This document shows positions 21,701 through 31,844 of a DNA stretch of 45,949 nucleotides, piece after piece. The notes under the pieces are model-generated. The model saw only the letters and a program-made list of their open reading frames with translations. It was not told the origin of the DNA and ran no database searches. Within the stretch, counting starts at the first letter, position 1. Every line of letters starts with the position of its first letter. The position numbers were made by a program, and so were the translations under genes. Source of the stretch: Trebouxia sp. TZW2008 (taxonomy: Eukaryota; Chlorophyta; Trebouxiophyceae; Trebouxiales; Trebouxiaceae); assembly GCA_002118135.1 (NCBI GenBank), contig BDIU01000377.1:173-46121 (forward strand). The letters run 5' to 3'.

Positions 21701-24700
21701 ATCAACAAGAGGTAGTATCTTGATCATTGCTGAGCGATGATTGAAACCAGCGTTGACTTGCTGCGTCTGACGCCTTTTATGCAGCCTTATTTCTTTGCTA
21801 ATCTTGCTTCTCATGGCATGCTTGCAGGCAGCTGCAGTTCAGTGGATCCTGTTGTAGCTCCAGGGTCTGCGCTTCCAAGATATATCAGGAAGGGCAGAGG
21901 CATGATCAGTTTGCTGCTCAATGCTGACATTTGAAGCATGCTTGCTTACAGGTCCGGGCAGAGCAGGACCGGCAGCTGCGGCAGCTGGTGGAGAAGCAAC
22001 AGGCAGATCAGCTGCGCGCTGACCAGAAGCTGTCCCGTCAGCATGACCAGATATCAGCTCAGAGTGACCAGCTGTTGAGCCAGCAGGGTCAGCTAACCAC
22101 TGTCACAGCAGAGAGGCAGGCGCTGCAGCGCTCCTTGGAGGAAGCCAAGAATGCAGCTGTCACTGCACGCCAGGTCTGTAACTTAGCCTAAGCAAACTTG
22201 CATTGCTTGGTCAGATGTGACTCGCAACTTTTGTGTATGACTGTGTGTTGACTGCTTGATTGGTTAAAATCAATAGTCTTCGGCCCTCACATACATATTT
22301 TGTGTTGCACAAGGGTACGGCATGGCGCTGTGTCTTTACAAAATGTTGACACTTCAATGTCTGCGTTAATGCGATGCGTGGGGCCTGCATTAAGCTCATG
22401 TGGTCTCGGAATTGCTGACTTTCACTTCTGTACATGTCTGTAATGCAAAAAATTCACGTGATTTTGCAGCTGGGCCAACCCCCAGACAACCTCTTCTCCC
22501 CTGAAGCGCCCCTCCCCCCCTCAACAACAGCAGCCTGCCGATCCCCTCTTCTACACCCCTCAATAGCACCACCATCCCCTTTCCCCACAGTAACATCACA
22601 CGACTACCACCACCATCAACATACCACCATCATCAACTCCTCGGTATTGCCACTGCCTTGACTTCACTTCATAGCTGGCCCCAGTGAACTCCTCCCCAGG
22701 CAAGCATTTCCAAGCGCCTGGACTGTCATGTCAAGCATGTGTGTGTACAGGCTTAGAGAAGGTGCAGCGCAGCGCCACAAGCACGGTAGAGATGCTGAGC
22801 ACCAGCAGCTGCTGACATGTTGAGCATGTGTGCATACAGGCCCACAGTCGATAGGTGCAGGAGAGAGCGCCTCAAGAATCTCAAGAGTACTGATTTCTGG
22901 CAGCTGCTGACTTGTTGAGTATGTGTGCATACAGACCCACAGTGAGCAGATGCGGCAGGAGTTGCAGCGCCTCAAGAATCTCATCTCAAGAATACCAATT
23001 TCCAGCAGCTGCTGACATCTTGAGCCTGTGTGCATACAGGCTCACGTTGAACAAACGCAGCAGGCAGTGCAGCAGGTCGAGAACATCTAGGATACAAGTG
23101 CAGGCAGCAGCTGACTTGTTGAGCATGTGTGCATACAGGCCCATAGTGTACCGATGCAGCAGGAGATGCACCGCCACAAAGATGACAAAGACGCCGGGTA
23201 TCAGCAGCTGCTGATACGTTGAGCATGTGTGCGTATAGGCCCACAGCGAGCAGACCCAGCAGGAGGTGCAGCGTTTCAAGACCATCCAGGAATTGAGTAG
23301 TAGCAGCAGCTGACATGTCGAACATATGTGCATACAGGCTCACGTTGAACAGATGCAGCAGGCAGTGCAGCAGGCCAAGGATGCTATGCTTGCTGAGTAC
23401 CAGCAGCTGGCAGGCAAGCACCAGTCGCTGGAGGACACAGTGACAACCCTGCAAGCCAGCTTTGCAGGGCATGTGAGCAGCAGCGCTCAAGCAATGCAGG
23501 TCTGTCACCTCTCAAGACACGCCAGCCCGCCATCATCTAACATACAGTCAACGTTGCTGACAGACTGTATTGTCTGCCTTCAAAACGGATTGTATATTGG
23601 GTTCTGTGTATGTGTACTGATAAAAACATGGTGTATTGGGTTCTGTACAAACATGTATGGAGGAAGCAAGCTGATACGACACACACTGTACACACACTGA
23701 TACACACACAGTTGTATGTTGCACAACTTTTGATGTGTAGTGCACAGCATGCACTGCGCAATGTCGCTTTTTGAGAGAAGGATATGTGAGGTGCAGGCGT
23801 CAAACCAGGAAAAGGAGGCGCTGCTCAAGGAAGTTGCAGTTCTGAAGGACGAGCTTTTCAGGACTAAGAAGCAAGCCTCACTCCTGTCAGAAAATCTTCA
23901 CAAGGTTACCCAGGTAAGACAGCAAAGGGTGCTTCATATCTTGGGCTTGAATGTGTGATTGAGCATGGGGCCTCAGTATGTGTGCAGAAGCTGTTGGTTG
24001 GCTGCTACAAACATCCACCTGTGTGACATGGCAGCTGGCATCCCAACAGTGTTAGGATGCCAGCTGCCATGTGATTACATACAACAAAAATTTGACAGCT
24101 TGTGCTGCATTCATCAACTGTCTTGCGGTGCATCAAATCCACAAAAGCATCATGTTGCAGTATTGTGTAGTTGTCATTTGTGTACATAGTCATTCACAGG
24201 CTTGTTGCTGGTTGCATACATCTGGTTTGACACTGTCTACATATGGAGAAGAAATTGTCACAGACTGAACTGATGCGTGTGGTGCTGGCAGGCACAGGCA
24301 GACGAGACCCAGCAGCTGCGGCAGCAGGTGGACAGCCTGCAAGCCGGCAGAGTGAGTGATGACGCCCAAGATTACCAGAAGGAGCAGCTGTGGCAGCAGG
24401 TGGATGGCCTACAAACTCCTAGGGTGACTGATGAGGGTCAGCTGTGGCAGAAGGAGGCAGAAGCGGCCGCCCTCCAGCAACTGGAGTATGCTTTGCAACT
24501 GAGCAGGGCCAGCAGTGTACTCCCGCTGGTAAGTGAAGACTGTCTACAGCTGTGGCCCCTGTACACTCCTGTGCATAGTCATCATGTAGATGGATTTCAG
24601 ATAATTTAGAATGGGTATGCTCACTACAGGAAATTCTCTTCTGTAACATTTTGCTATAGAAGTCACCATGCTTTGCATGCTAACGCTGGAGGCATCCAAG

Positions 24701-27700
24701 CAGGCAGGCACGCCTGCATCAGCTGCTGTGACAGGCGGGCAGCCCTCCATGCCCTCTGGTGGTGATGCTATGGATGTGTGTGGTGCACCAGACAGCCTCA
24801 CAGCAGTGCTGGCTATTGAGAGACTTGACTCAGGAGAGAGTCTGGTCTCAGACTGTGCCATGCTCAGAGAAGCAGTGGCCTCGAGTCTTTCACAGCCAGC
24901 ACCCAACCAGGGTAATTTGAATACCACACAGCAACCAAAGCAGAAGACCCCCACCAAGAAGGGCATCAACAGTGTTGCCCATACTGCATCACCACAGAAG
25001 GGCAAAGCCCTACAGTCAACTGAGGTAAACGTCCACTCGCTGTATGTGTCCATTTGTGTTGTGTCTTTTTGTTGCGCTGTGCCCTTGCAGAAATTGCAGG
25101 AATCTTATACATGTACCATTGGGTCTTTGCAATGGAGTGTCTGAGGCAATAATGTCATACTGCACTCCATCCACACTTCAGCTGTCCACTACGTTATCAT
25201 GCCAAAGAAGTGCAGCTCTGCACATAACTTCTGCAGCTGTGAGCATGTTTGAATTCAGGACTGCTGCAATCTTCATTGTGACAACTGCTGCTTCTTTTGC
25301 CTGATGCATCGCTGATCTGTCAGTGCATCCTTTGCTACAGCATTGTGTTTCTGACATACAGTGTGGTACAGTCATCTTGTAGAGTATCCCCACTGCCTTG
25401 TGTCGCCTTTGAAGTGTTACATTGAGTTACAAAGCAGAAGTCTGCTTTGACATGACAGGAAACAAAGACCCTGACAGCAAGCAGCTTGTTGACTTGTCTG
25501 TGTTCTGCAATAGCTTTCGGATGTTGTCAAATGCAACAGGTGTTGCCGAAGAAGTATTTCTGCTTATCTATGCATGTACCCAGAGAGCATGCTTTGTGCA
25601 GATCTCCTGCTGTCAAGTCCGCTATGGGCTGATACGCCTGGCTTGGCTAAACTTCAGGTCGTTGTCTTTGTTTGAGATCATGGCTATCTGATACCATGAG
25701 GGCTTGTTGCAGGGCAAGGCTCCACCATTGATGGCAAAATCTGCAGCGCTGGCAGACATTACCAACACCTTGACAGACGTACCAAGTGACCTGGCAGCTG
25801 TGGCAAATCCTGGGGAGCCTGACTCAGGAGAGAGTCTGGCAACGAACTGTGCTGTGCCCTGTGAGGCAACGGCCTTGCGCTCCCCAGGCCAACCCACCAG
25901 CTGGGACGCTTTGACCCCAAGGGGCAAAAGGTGGATTACACAGCAGGGAGAAGAAGAGGAGCAGACAGTGGTGCCTCACACAGATGCACAACAGCTGATG
26001 CAGTGGAATGTGCATGTAGGTTCACTTGCTGCACAATATTCTTTGCTGTGTCGCCTGAACATTATGGCAGCGTGACAGGAATGCCGGTCTTATTTGCAAT
26101 GATAGCATCATCGCTTGTTTATCATGATATTTGCCACATCGCTGCTAGCGTTCAGCACAGCAAGTTGCATCTGTAATGTCTAGTTCAAGCTTCCGTCTTA
26201 TTCAATCTTTTGCTGTCAGCATTCATTGAAGCAAACAATGGCAACTGTGGCTGTGCCTTGTCCGAATTTGTGTCCCTTGAGTCTCAACTCAGGAATCAAC
26301 AGCTGATGTTGCCACAAATGCTGCAGGAGCATGCAACGACATCGTACAGTGACTACAGCAATGGGGCCTATGAGCCCACAGGAAGGCAAGGAGAGGTGGC
26401 CAGAGTTGACTCTGCAACCACTGCATCTGCCTCTGCCCCATCAACTACCAACGGCCAGACACTAGAAGACCCTGAATGGGCTTTTGACAGTACATACAAC
26501 AACAGGCTGCTCTCGTCCTGTGACCCGACAGCTTGGGATCAGGCAGAGCCACGCACAGCAGGGCTAGGCTCTAGGGAGAGTACTCAACAGGCTGAGCCAA
26601 CACAGGCAGCCCCACCAACAGGCGTTTAATACACGCCGACAGTACTGCACCAACAGATAGTCAGACATCAAGTAGTGATTCATGACATTGCTGAGGCTGA
26701 CGCTTTGTCAGCTAACCCCCCAATGGGGATACCCAGTCAGACCCCCACCAGCAGCACCCTCGCTGAGCTGCCCCCGCTGATCAAGCATGGCAAGCAGACT
26801 ACATCTGTCAAGGAGTCTGTTCACAGAGTCGTGCAGGACTTCACACTTTGCCATGACGCTGACGACTGCCTTGAGAGCCTCAGGGTATGTATGCTGACAT
26901 GGTCTTCATTCTCATTCCTGGCTTTGTTACATTTGCAATGTCTGTTTTCACATACTGCTGTTGGATGCATTCACAATTTAAGCCGACTTGCTGACACAGA
27001 CTACACATGATGATATGGGTGTTCCAATGCTGAGAGTCACATTCTTGATGTTGCAAGTTTGTCACTTTTTGTGGTGTGTGTGATGGTGCACTGCTTACTC
27101 ATAACAGAAACAGTGCATGCTACAGCTGCTTGACTGGGTATGCATGCAGCAATTGATGTTAAAGCTTACAAGTGGTCACTGTCATTACTGTTCTTTTCGC
27201 CATTGTTGTCATCATTATCTCTAGTGTTACACTGTTCTTATAAGCTAATCAGGAACCAAAGCTGTCAATGATGTAGTAAACGCATTCTACTTGCAGGCTC
27301 CGCTGGACACCACAGATGAGGCTGCGCTGCTGCATCGGGTGCTGCTAGCCCGCCCGTGGGCATCTCAAACAAGTGAGCTGGGAAGAGGGACATCTGCCAT
27401 CAGCTATCCCATCTGGGCCCAGCATGGGGGCAGAGGGGGGTGGGTCACTCACCACCCCACCTGAGTCCAGCGAAGAAGCACAAGCGTTGCAAGCACTAGT
27501 GGTAGCCCCAGAGTCACAGGACATAGTAGAGTCCTCAGAGCTGCATTGCACCGCATACCCTACGAGCCGCCTTTTACTGGAGGAGTTTGGGCTCTACAGA
27601 TACGGGGACAGCCTTACTGGTCAAGAGGCAGAGGCTCAGCTGAGGGTAAGACCATTGACTTCATGCAAGGGGTCTTGATCAGACTTTGATACTGTTTGGA

Positions 27701-29185
27701 GGGTCGCATTGTCGCGCACATATGCATGGTGCATCATGTGCTCATCAGCATGCCAGGGCAGACCACTAGCTGATACATATCAGCAAACATGCAGAACTTG
27801 CTGCAGCTGTCCGTCTGGATGTGTCTGTCTGTCTGTAGGTCTGTCTGGCTGTTTGTGCATTGGAGCCCCTTTGCAGAGTGTTTGCTCGGAACCAGAACCT
27901 CAATCTGCCATTGTCACTACATACCATTGACAACAAGCATGCCTGGACCTGCCTGCCTGGACATCAAGTGTTTATGTCATATGGTGTGACTTCTGGTGCA
28001 GGACCTGATAGCAGAGGTGTGTGGTGCTGGGGAGTATGTTGTGTTCAGCAGGGAAGCAGTCAGGCAGGGCTTGCATGCCTTCCTCACCAAGAACCCACCC
28101 AAGAGCACTCCAGAAGCCCCCCAGCTACCCTCCCAGACCCTGTGCTGGGTAAGCCATCAAGCATCAAGCAATAGTACCCTTGGATGCAGGTTCAACGTCA
28201 CTGCATCAGCATTTTGAACGCTTTTGCTTGTAATTGAATGCACATTCAAAGCACAATTTGCTGTCTATTTTATGATGATGAGCCTATTTTGGTTTGCTGC
28301 ATTGTAAAGACGCAATCTGCAGTGCATTGCTGCCATTGTGTGTTCATGCAGCAGATGCCATGTGTCCTGATTTTGGCATGCGCTCACAGCAGCAAGTGAT
28401 CTCCTCTATTGACTGGCCTTTTTGTTGTTGCAGGCCAGCACATTGCTGGGTACCTTAGTAGCCCAAGAGGTACTAGGAGAAGGTGAAGCAAACAGTATGC
28501 TGGAATCTGCTGTCACTGCAATGGCAGACGCTGGGGAAATGTTGGGGATTGAGGAGCAGGAGATGAGGGAGGATGCTGAGACAGCAATGGTTCAGCAGGT
28601 CCAGACCAGCAGAGAGCAGGCAAGGCAACTGCGGGCAGCATCGGCAGCAAGAGCAGTGCAAGTTGAGGCGGCTCAGCAGAGGCTGGCCCTACAGCAAGCA
28701 GAGCTGCCCAACCCTCAGGTATGTTTGCTGTTGATACTGTGCTTCAGTTTCCATGTCTGTTCCACAGTGGCAGTGGCCAATCAGGGGAGGACGGCACTCT
28801 GCGCTGCAAGGCGCAAATGACACAGCTTTGTTTGCATCAAAGCGAGAAAAAGCAAAGCACCTGTACTCCGGGCATTATCTTGGGCGCCTCTGTCAATAAA
28901 GCAGCCAGGATCTGCATGTCGTAAGCATTGCAGGCAGCATATACAATGAAGCTCTGTGCTGACGCTTTCATTTTTGGACATGACTGTCGTGACTTGCAGG
29001 CTGTTGAAAGCACCCGCTATATCCCTGACAAAAGACGCAGGGTCAGGGTCAAGTCCAAGCAGCACGCCACTGTTGCTACCAATGATGGGTTAGTTAGGTT
29101 GGGAGTAAGCACTCAGCCCCAGGAGTCTGAAGCAGCAATTCAGAGTTGTAAACTTCTCAAAACTGTTGCACAGCCTAGAGACTGA
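18719..29185 (+). CDS. Gene B: coiled-coil paralog of gene A, G-patch lost, possibly decaying
   Basis: Proposed exons: 18719-18817, 18975-19157, 19783-19953, 20468-20593, 21327-21569, 21952-22173, 23338-23499, 23797-23913, 24292-24528, 24704-25024, 25713-26015, 26327-26884, 27297-27645, 28002-28148, 28434-28718, 29000-29185 (TGA). Junctions are phase 0. The first exon has the same length as in A (99 nt) and a similar end (RLSKLVPRVYPK against RVANMVPKLHTK). Coiled-coil exons are followed by Ser/Pro/Ala-rich ones and the conserved C-terminal block; the full product would be about 1,230 aa. Two defects appear: TAA at 26627-26629 inside exon 26327-26884, and a frame break within 27297-27645 unless a roughly 59-nt intron at 27373-27431 is removed. 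The G-patch core is absent. B may be a truncated protein, a decaying copy, or intact if cryptic introns exist. Confidence 0.6.
19645..19783 (+). repeat. Partial upstream copy of exon 19783-19953 (gene B)
   Basis: The segment with GACTCATGCAAGTACATG, then GAGCTGCAGCAGCAACAGGAGGCAGA, repeats the acceptor and first codons of exon 19783-19953 about 115 bp upstream. It lacks the exon's remainder and a donor, so it is a pseudo-exon of the type seen throughout this locus. Confidence 0.6.
21080..22190 (+). repeat. Roughly 620-bp tandem duplication of exon plus intron (gene B)
   Basis: Exons 21327-21569 (81 codons) and 21952-22173 (74 codons) are homologous, sharing LVEKxQADQLRxDQKLS and RQALQRSLEEA followed by AAVTARQ at the donor. 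The introns before them also match (GGCAGCTGCNNTTCAGTG, then CTCCAGGG, then CATGATCAG-like text), so the unit included the intron. Both copies are intact and in frame. A 7-codon indel in SQQ repeats separates them. Gene A has only one counterpart (6033-6212). Confidence 0.7.
22720..23337 (+). repeat. Array of about seven roughly 100-bp partial exon copies before exon 23338 (gene B)
   Basis: Each unit holds GAGCATGTGTGCATACAG (an acceptor), then GCYCACAGTGARCAG and CAGCAGG plus about 60 bp of coding-like text ending in CAGCAGCTGCTGAC. The units duplicate the acceptor and first roughly 25 codons of exon 23338-23499, then jump back to the preceding intron text without a donor. Most have frame breaks. 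In gene A only one partial copy precedes exon 6910-7071. The long minus-strand open frame here is an artefact of the repeat. Confidence 0.7.
24026..24072. repeat. Perfect 18-bp inverted repeat with 11-nt loop
   Basis: The arms ACATGGCAGCTGGCATCC (24026-24043) and its exact complement (24055-24072) flank an 11-nt loop in the intron between gene B exons 23797-23913 and 24292-24528. Transcribed RNA would form a strong hairpin. It is shorter than typical miRNA precursors and carries no terminator-like U tract. It could be a fold-back transposon footprint or a splicing-related structure. Confidence 0.9.
24292..24528 (+). other. Gene B exon with internal duplication
   Basis: This 79-codon exon corresponds to the 53-codon exon 8460-8618 of gene A. 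The extra length is an internal repeat of about 25 codons: LRQQVDSLQAGRVSDD, then LWQQVDGLQTPRVTDE. Both are in frame. The end (LQLSRASSVLPL before the donor) matches LKLSMAGGAMSL of gene A. Confidence 0.65.
26327..26884 (+). pseudogene. Gene B exon with in-frame TAA
   Basis: The exon has 186 codons against 184 in its gene A counterpart (14057-14608). Both start after ATGCTRCAG and end in a similar V-x-x-F-x-L-x-H-D motif before the donor. The frame is open throughout except for TAA at 26627-26629. A removable stretch with phase 0 ends exists (26624-26653, beginning GTTTAA and ending CAACAG, 33 nt through 26656), but that is very short for an intron. A nonsense mutation or sequencing error is at least as likely. 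Confidence 0.55.
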
Positions 29186-30055
29186 ATCAGGCCAAAGATG
29201 CAATTGCAGACTGTCATCTTCTTACTTGTCAGGTAGATACAAGATGAGTCATGCATGACATATGTACATCAGCAGGATATTTGGCGCCTGCACACTATGT
29301 GTCAAATGTTGTCAAGTGCCCTGTGAGTAGTGCTTCTGCTTATGCAATGTCATATGTTGTTTGCTTGTACAGTAGTTTTCTGGTGATGGACAGAGGTGGA
29401 CAATAATTACAGATGGCAGAAAACGATTACAAAGCTGAAAGTGATTGCATCACGTTGAAACGCGCAATTTTTAGTCTATTACACAACAGCTTGACAGCAG
29501 ACAGCTTCATGACGATTATGTGTGCTTTTGCATCACACACAGTCGGTTTTTGTGAACGAGTCAAATGGCCAGGACTATGAATGCGGTGAGATGATCAAGG
29601 CAGTACTAACCATTCGTGTCATTTGCAGATGACTTTAGCTTGAGTATGCAGGTCCTGCATCAGCATGTAAAAAGTTGTGTTCAATTTCCATTTCGTATGG
29701 CAGTATGCGCGACCAAGGCAGCATGCGCAACCAATACGAACATGCAGACATGCAAGTATGTCTGTTCAAGCTGAAGCACACTGGAGCAAAGCATAGGTGA
29801 TCAAAAATGATCAGGCTGACTGTGCAAGGGCGACAAGTCCGACCAACTGCCCTCAAGTTTGAAAAGCCAAGCGGACGTTGGACAATCGAATTAGCGCTTC
29901 CTTCCGAGGTGTGTTACGCGCTGCCTGCGCGTAATGCTGATGAGCAGGACAGATAGCAGAAGGCAGGCTCGACACGCGCGGAAGCCCCAATTACGCGGCG
30001 TGTAGGGCGTGAGATTGTAGCTTCCTTAGAAAAGCAGGCACAGCGGTCCCGCAGC
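29186..30055. other. Intergenic region between gene B and the secreted-protein gene
   Basis: The first part carries the second copy of the 3'-flank block (about 29325-29550) shared with the region after gene A. The remainder (about 29870-30055) has more CG dinucleotides and probably holds the promoter of the next gene. No further gene is supported. Confidence 0.45.
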
Positions 30056-31061
30056 ATGCGAGTGACATGTCTATCAGTTTTGGTGTGTGCGTGCAGCTTG
30101 GCCCTGACGTCAGCGCAGGTATGGTCGATCCTGGCGTTGTCGGCCGTTTAAGCACACACACATATATAGTCACGTTCAAGCTGCTGGCCAGCGGTCTTGC
30201 TCAGTTCTACTCTGTGATACAGTTGCAAGTGTACATAGCGCCAGCGCCTGCGCCTGGCCCAGACTCGATCGCTCCGGCTCCAGCGCCGGCTTCGGCTGAG
30301 CTGCCACCAGGCAATGCAGTTCCATCTGGACCTATTGACCCAGTCTCAACGCCTGTGCTGGCAGCCCTGGTTCCAATAGCAGGCGGCACCAGGGCTGACG
30401 TGCAGACAGGAATTGATCAAGTGCATTCAGGCATTGATGGCATCAAGAATGCTGTGCCAGGCATTGTACAGTCCTTCACAGGACGGAAATTGCTTGCAGT
30501 TCATGCTAAGGTGCGCAGCTTTAACACCACATGCAGCTTGACTGCGGCTTTGCTTCGTTGAACATTGTGGTGTCTGTCCTTTCAGTAAGCTCTTGTTCCT
30601 AAATGTGACTGTGCAGCATGTACTGACACGGGGCGATCTGGCAATGTACGGCTTTGCTTAGTAAGTAATGCCTGGCCATTGCAATGTCTCTGCCCTTCCA
30701 GTAAGCTCTTTGTCCTTCTGTGACTGTGCAGCATGAGCTGACACGGAGTGATCTGACAGTGTGCAGCTTTGCTTACCGAGCCATTGCATCCTCTTTGCCT
30801 GTTCAGTCAGCCCATGTTCAGCCCTTTGCTGTGGAGCATTGACTGACAAGTGATCTCTGTCAACAGGAGCTGAGAGGCAGGCATGGGCGACTGACAGGCA
30901 GCAAGGCTTCAAACACACAAGGAGTTGCGCTATCCACGGCATCTCGTGACATGGCTGCTCATGATGATCAAGACGCAGCAATAGAAAAGGATCTAGCCCA
31001 GATGAAAGAAGACAGGCTAAAAGCGATACAAGCCCTGCCAAAGAACATCTGGGGAGGTTGA
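30056..31061 (+). CDS. Small secreted Ala/Pro-rich protein (3 exons)
   Basis: Exons 30056-30118, 30223-30510 and 30867-31061 (TGA) join in phase 0 to give 181 aa. The first exon is exactly a signal peptide: MRVTCLSVLVCACSLALTSA, with a hydrophobic core and an Ala-x-Ala-like Ser-Ala end, so the product should enter the secretory pathway. Exon 2 has an Ala/Pro run (IAPAPAPGPD, APAPAPASAE) like the Pro-rich spacers of algal wall or extracellular glycoproteins, then an amphipathic stretch. Exon 3 is charged and ends in LPKNIWGG. No catalytic motif or Cys framework is visible. The start is supported by the signal peptide and a GTATGG donor. Function is unknown. Confidence 0.6.
30550..30866. repeat. 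Three imperfect 85-115-bp repeats in an intron of the secreted-protein gene
   Basis: Units near 30562-30660 and 30677-30775 share CATTGNNNTGTCT, CAGTAAGCTCTT, GTGACTGTGCAGCATG and ACACGG-GATCTG-CA, then GGCTTTGCTTA/AGCTTTGCTTA. A shorter, more diverged third unit runs to about 30865, just before the exon 3 acceptor. Each unit contains a TGTGCAG acceptor-like site, so they may be expanded intron ends or dead exon copies. Confidence 0.6.
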
Positions 31062-31844
31062 TGACTGGACCAGCTGCTGTTTTCATGCACTTGAAGCAGT
31101 GTGCTCTTGTCAGAATGATGGGCCCTAAAGCTCGTTACTGTGGGCAACAACACAGAGCACAACAGAACGAATCCTACACAGCAATAGAATGCTGCTCAAC
31201 ACATGATGCGCCCATTATTTGAGGACCAGTTCCCTGTGCAACAGATGCAGTCAGATGCAATAACATGCAGGATGAACACTTCCACGCCATTGTTTCAGGG
31301 CAAGCCCTTTATTTCGTGTCACACACAGATAGGTGGACGAAGCCACAGACCTTGTATTCGTGAACATAGTTGTGAATGGCGTTTCATTCGTGGCGCCTGT
31401 GTACCTGCTGTCAGTCAGGCTTGGAAAGCTGGCACATATGTGATTTTGAGATTGGCTTTGCCTCAGCTATCAATGAATGACAATTGAAAGCATGAAGTCA
31501 ACAATGACATGACACAAGCTGAGGGAACATCTAAAACAGCAAATCGCATGGTGTACATAGACAGCACAGCGTAGCTGTAAGTCAGCACAAAGACATCCTC
31601 TCATTGCATGTGGTCCTATGCATCCGCATTTGGTCAATGAATATACATATACATCAAAAAATAAAATCGTATTTGCGTTTCAAGTAAAGGCGCCATGTGG
31701 CAAACGCTGCCTGAGATTGCAAGCAGCTCAGTGAAACTGTTGTAGGCAAAAGCTTAGGTGCCGCTTTCCTTTGTAAGTCATGCGCGTTTAGCCTGCCCTG
31801 CTACAGATATTGGCTGCAGTGTTGAGGCTTGCTGCACAGCCTGC
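31062..31844. other. Convergent intergenic region
   Basis: This lies between the 3' ends of the secreted-protein gene (+) and the lipase gene (-). It should hold both 3' untranslated regions. No exon, repeat or RNA gene is evident. Confidence 0.45.

Noticed and set aside
22720..23440. CRISPR-like periodic repeats
   Set aside because: The genome is eukaryotic, repeats are long and diverged, the spacing text is itself repeated, and the units align with a neighbouring exon.
22981..23508. Minus-strand open frame of 175 aa
   Set aside because: It runs antisense through the 100-bp partial-exon repeats of gene B; the openness follows from repeat periodicity and there is no splice or family support.
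26627..26629. Stop-codon reassignment (TAA read as Gln, as in some ulvophyte algae)
   Set aside because: Exons here are extremely Gln-rich yet use only CAG and CAA, with no other internal TAA or TAG in intact exons; a single nonsense change fits better.
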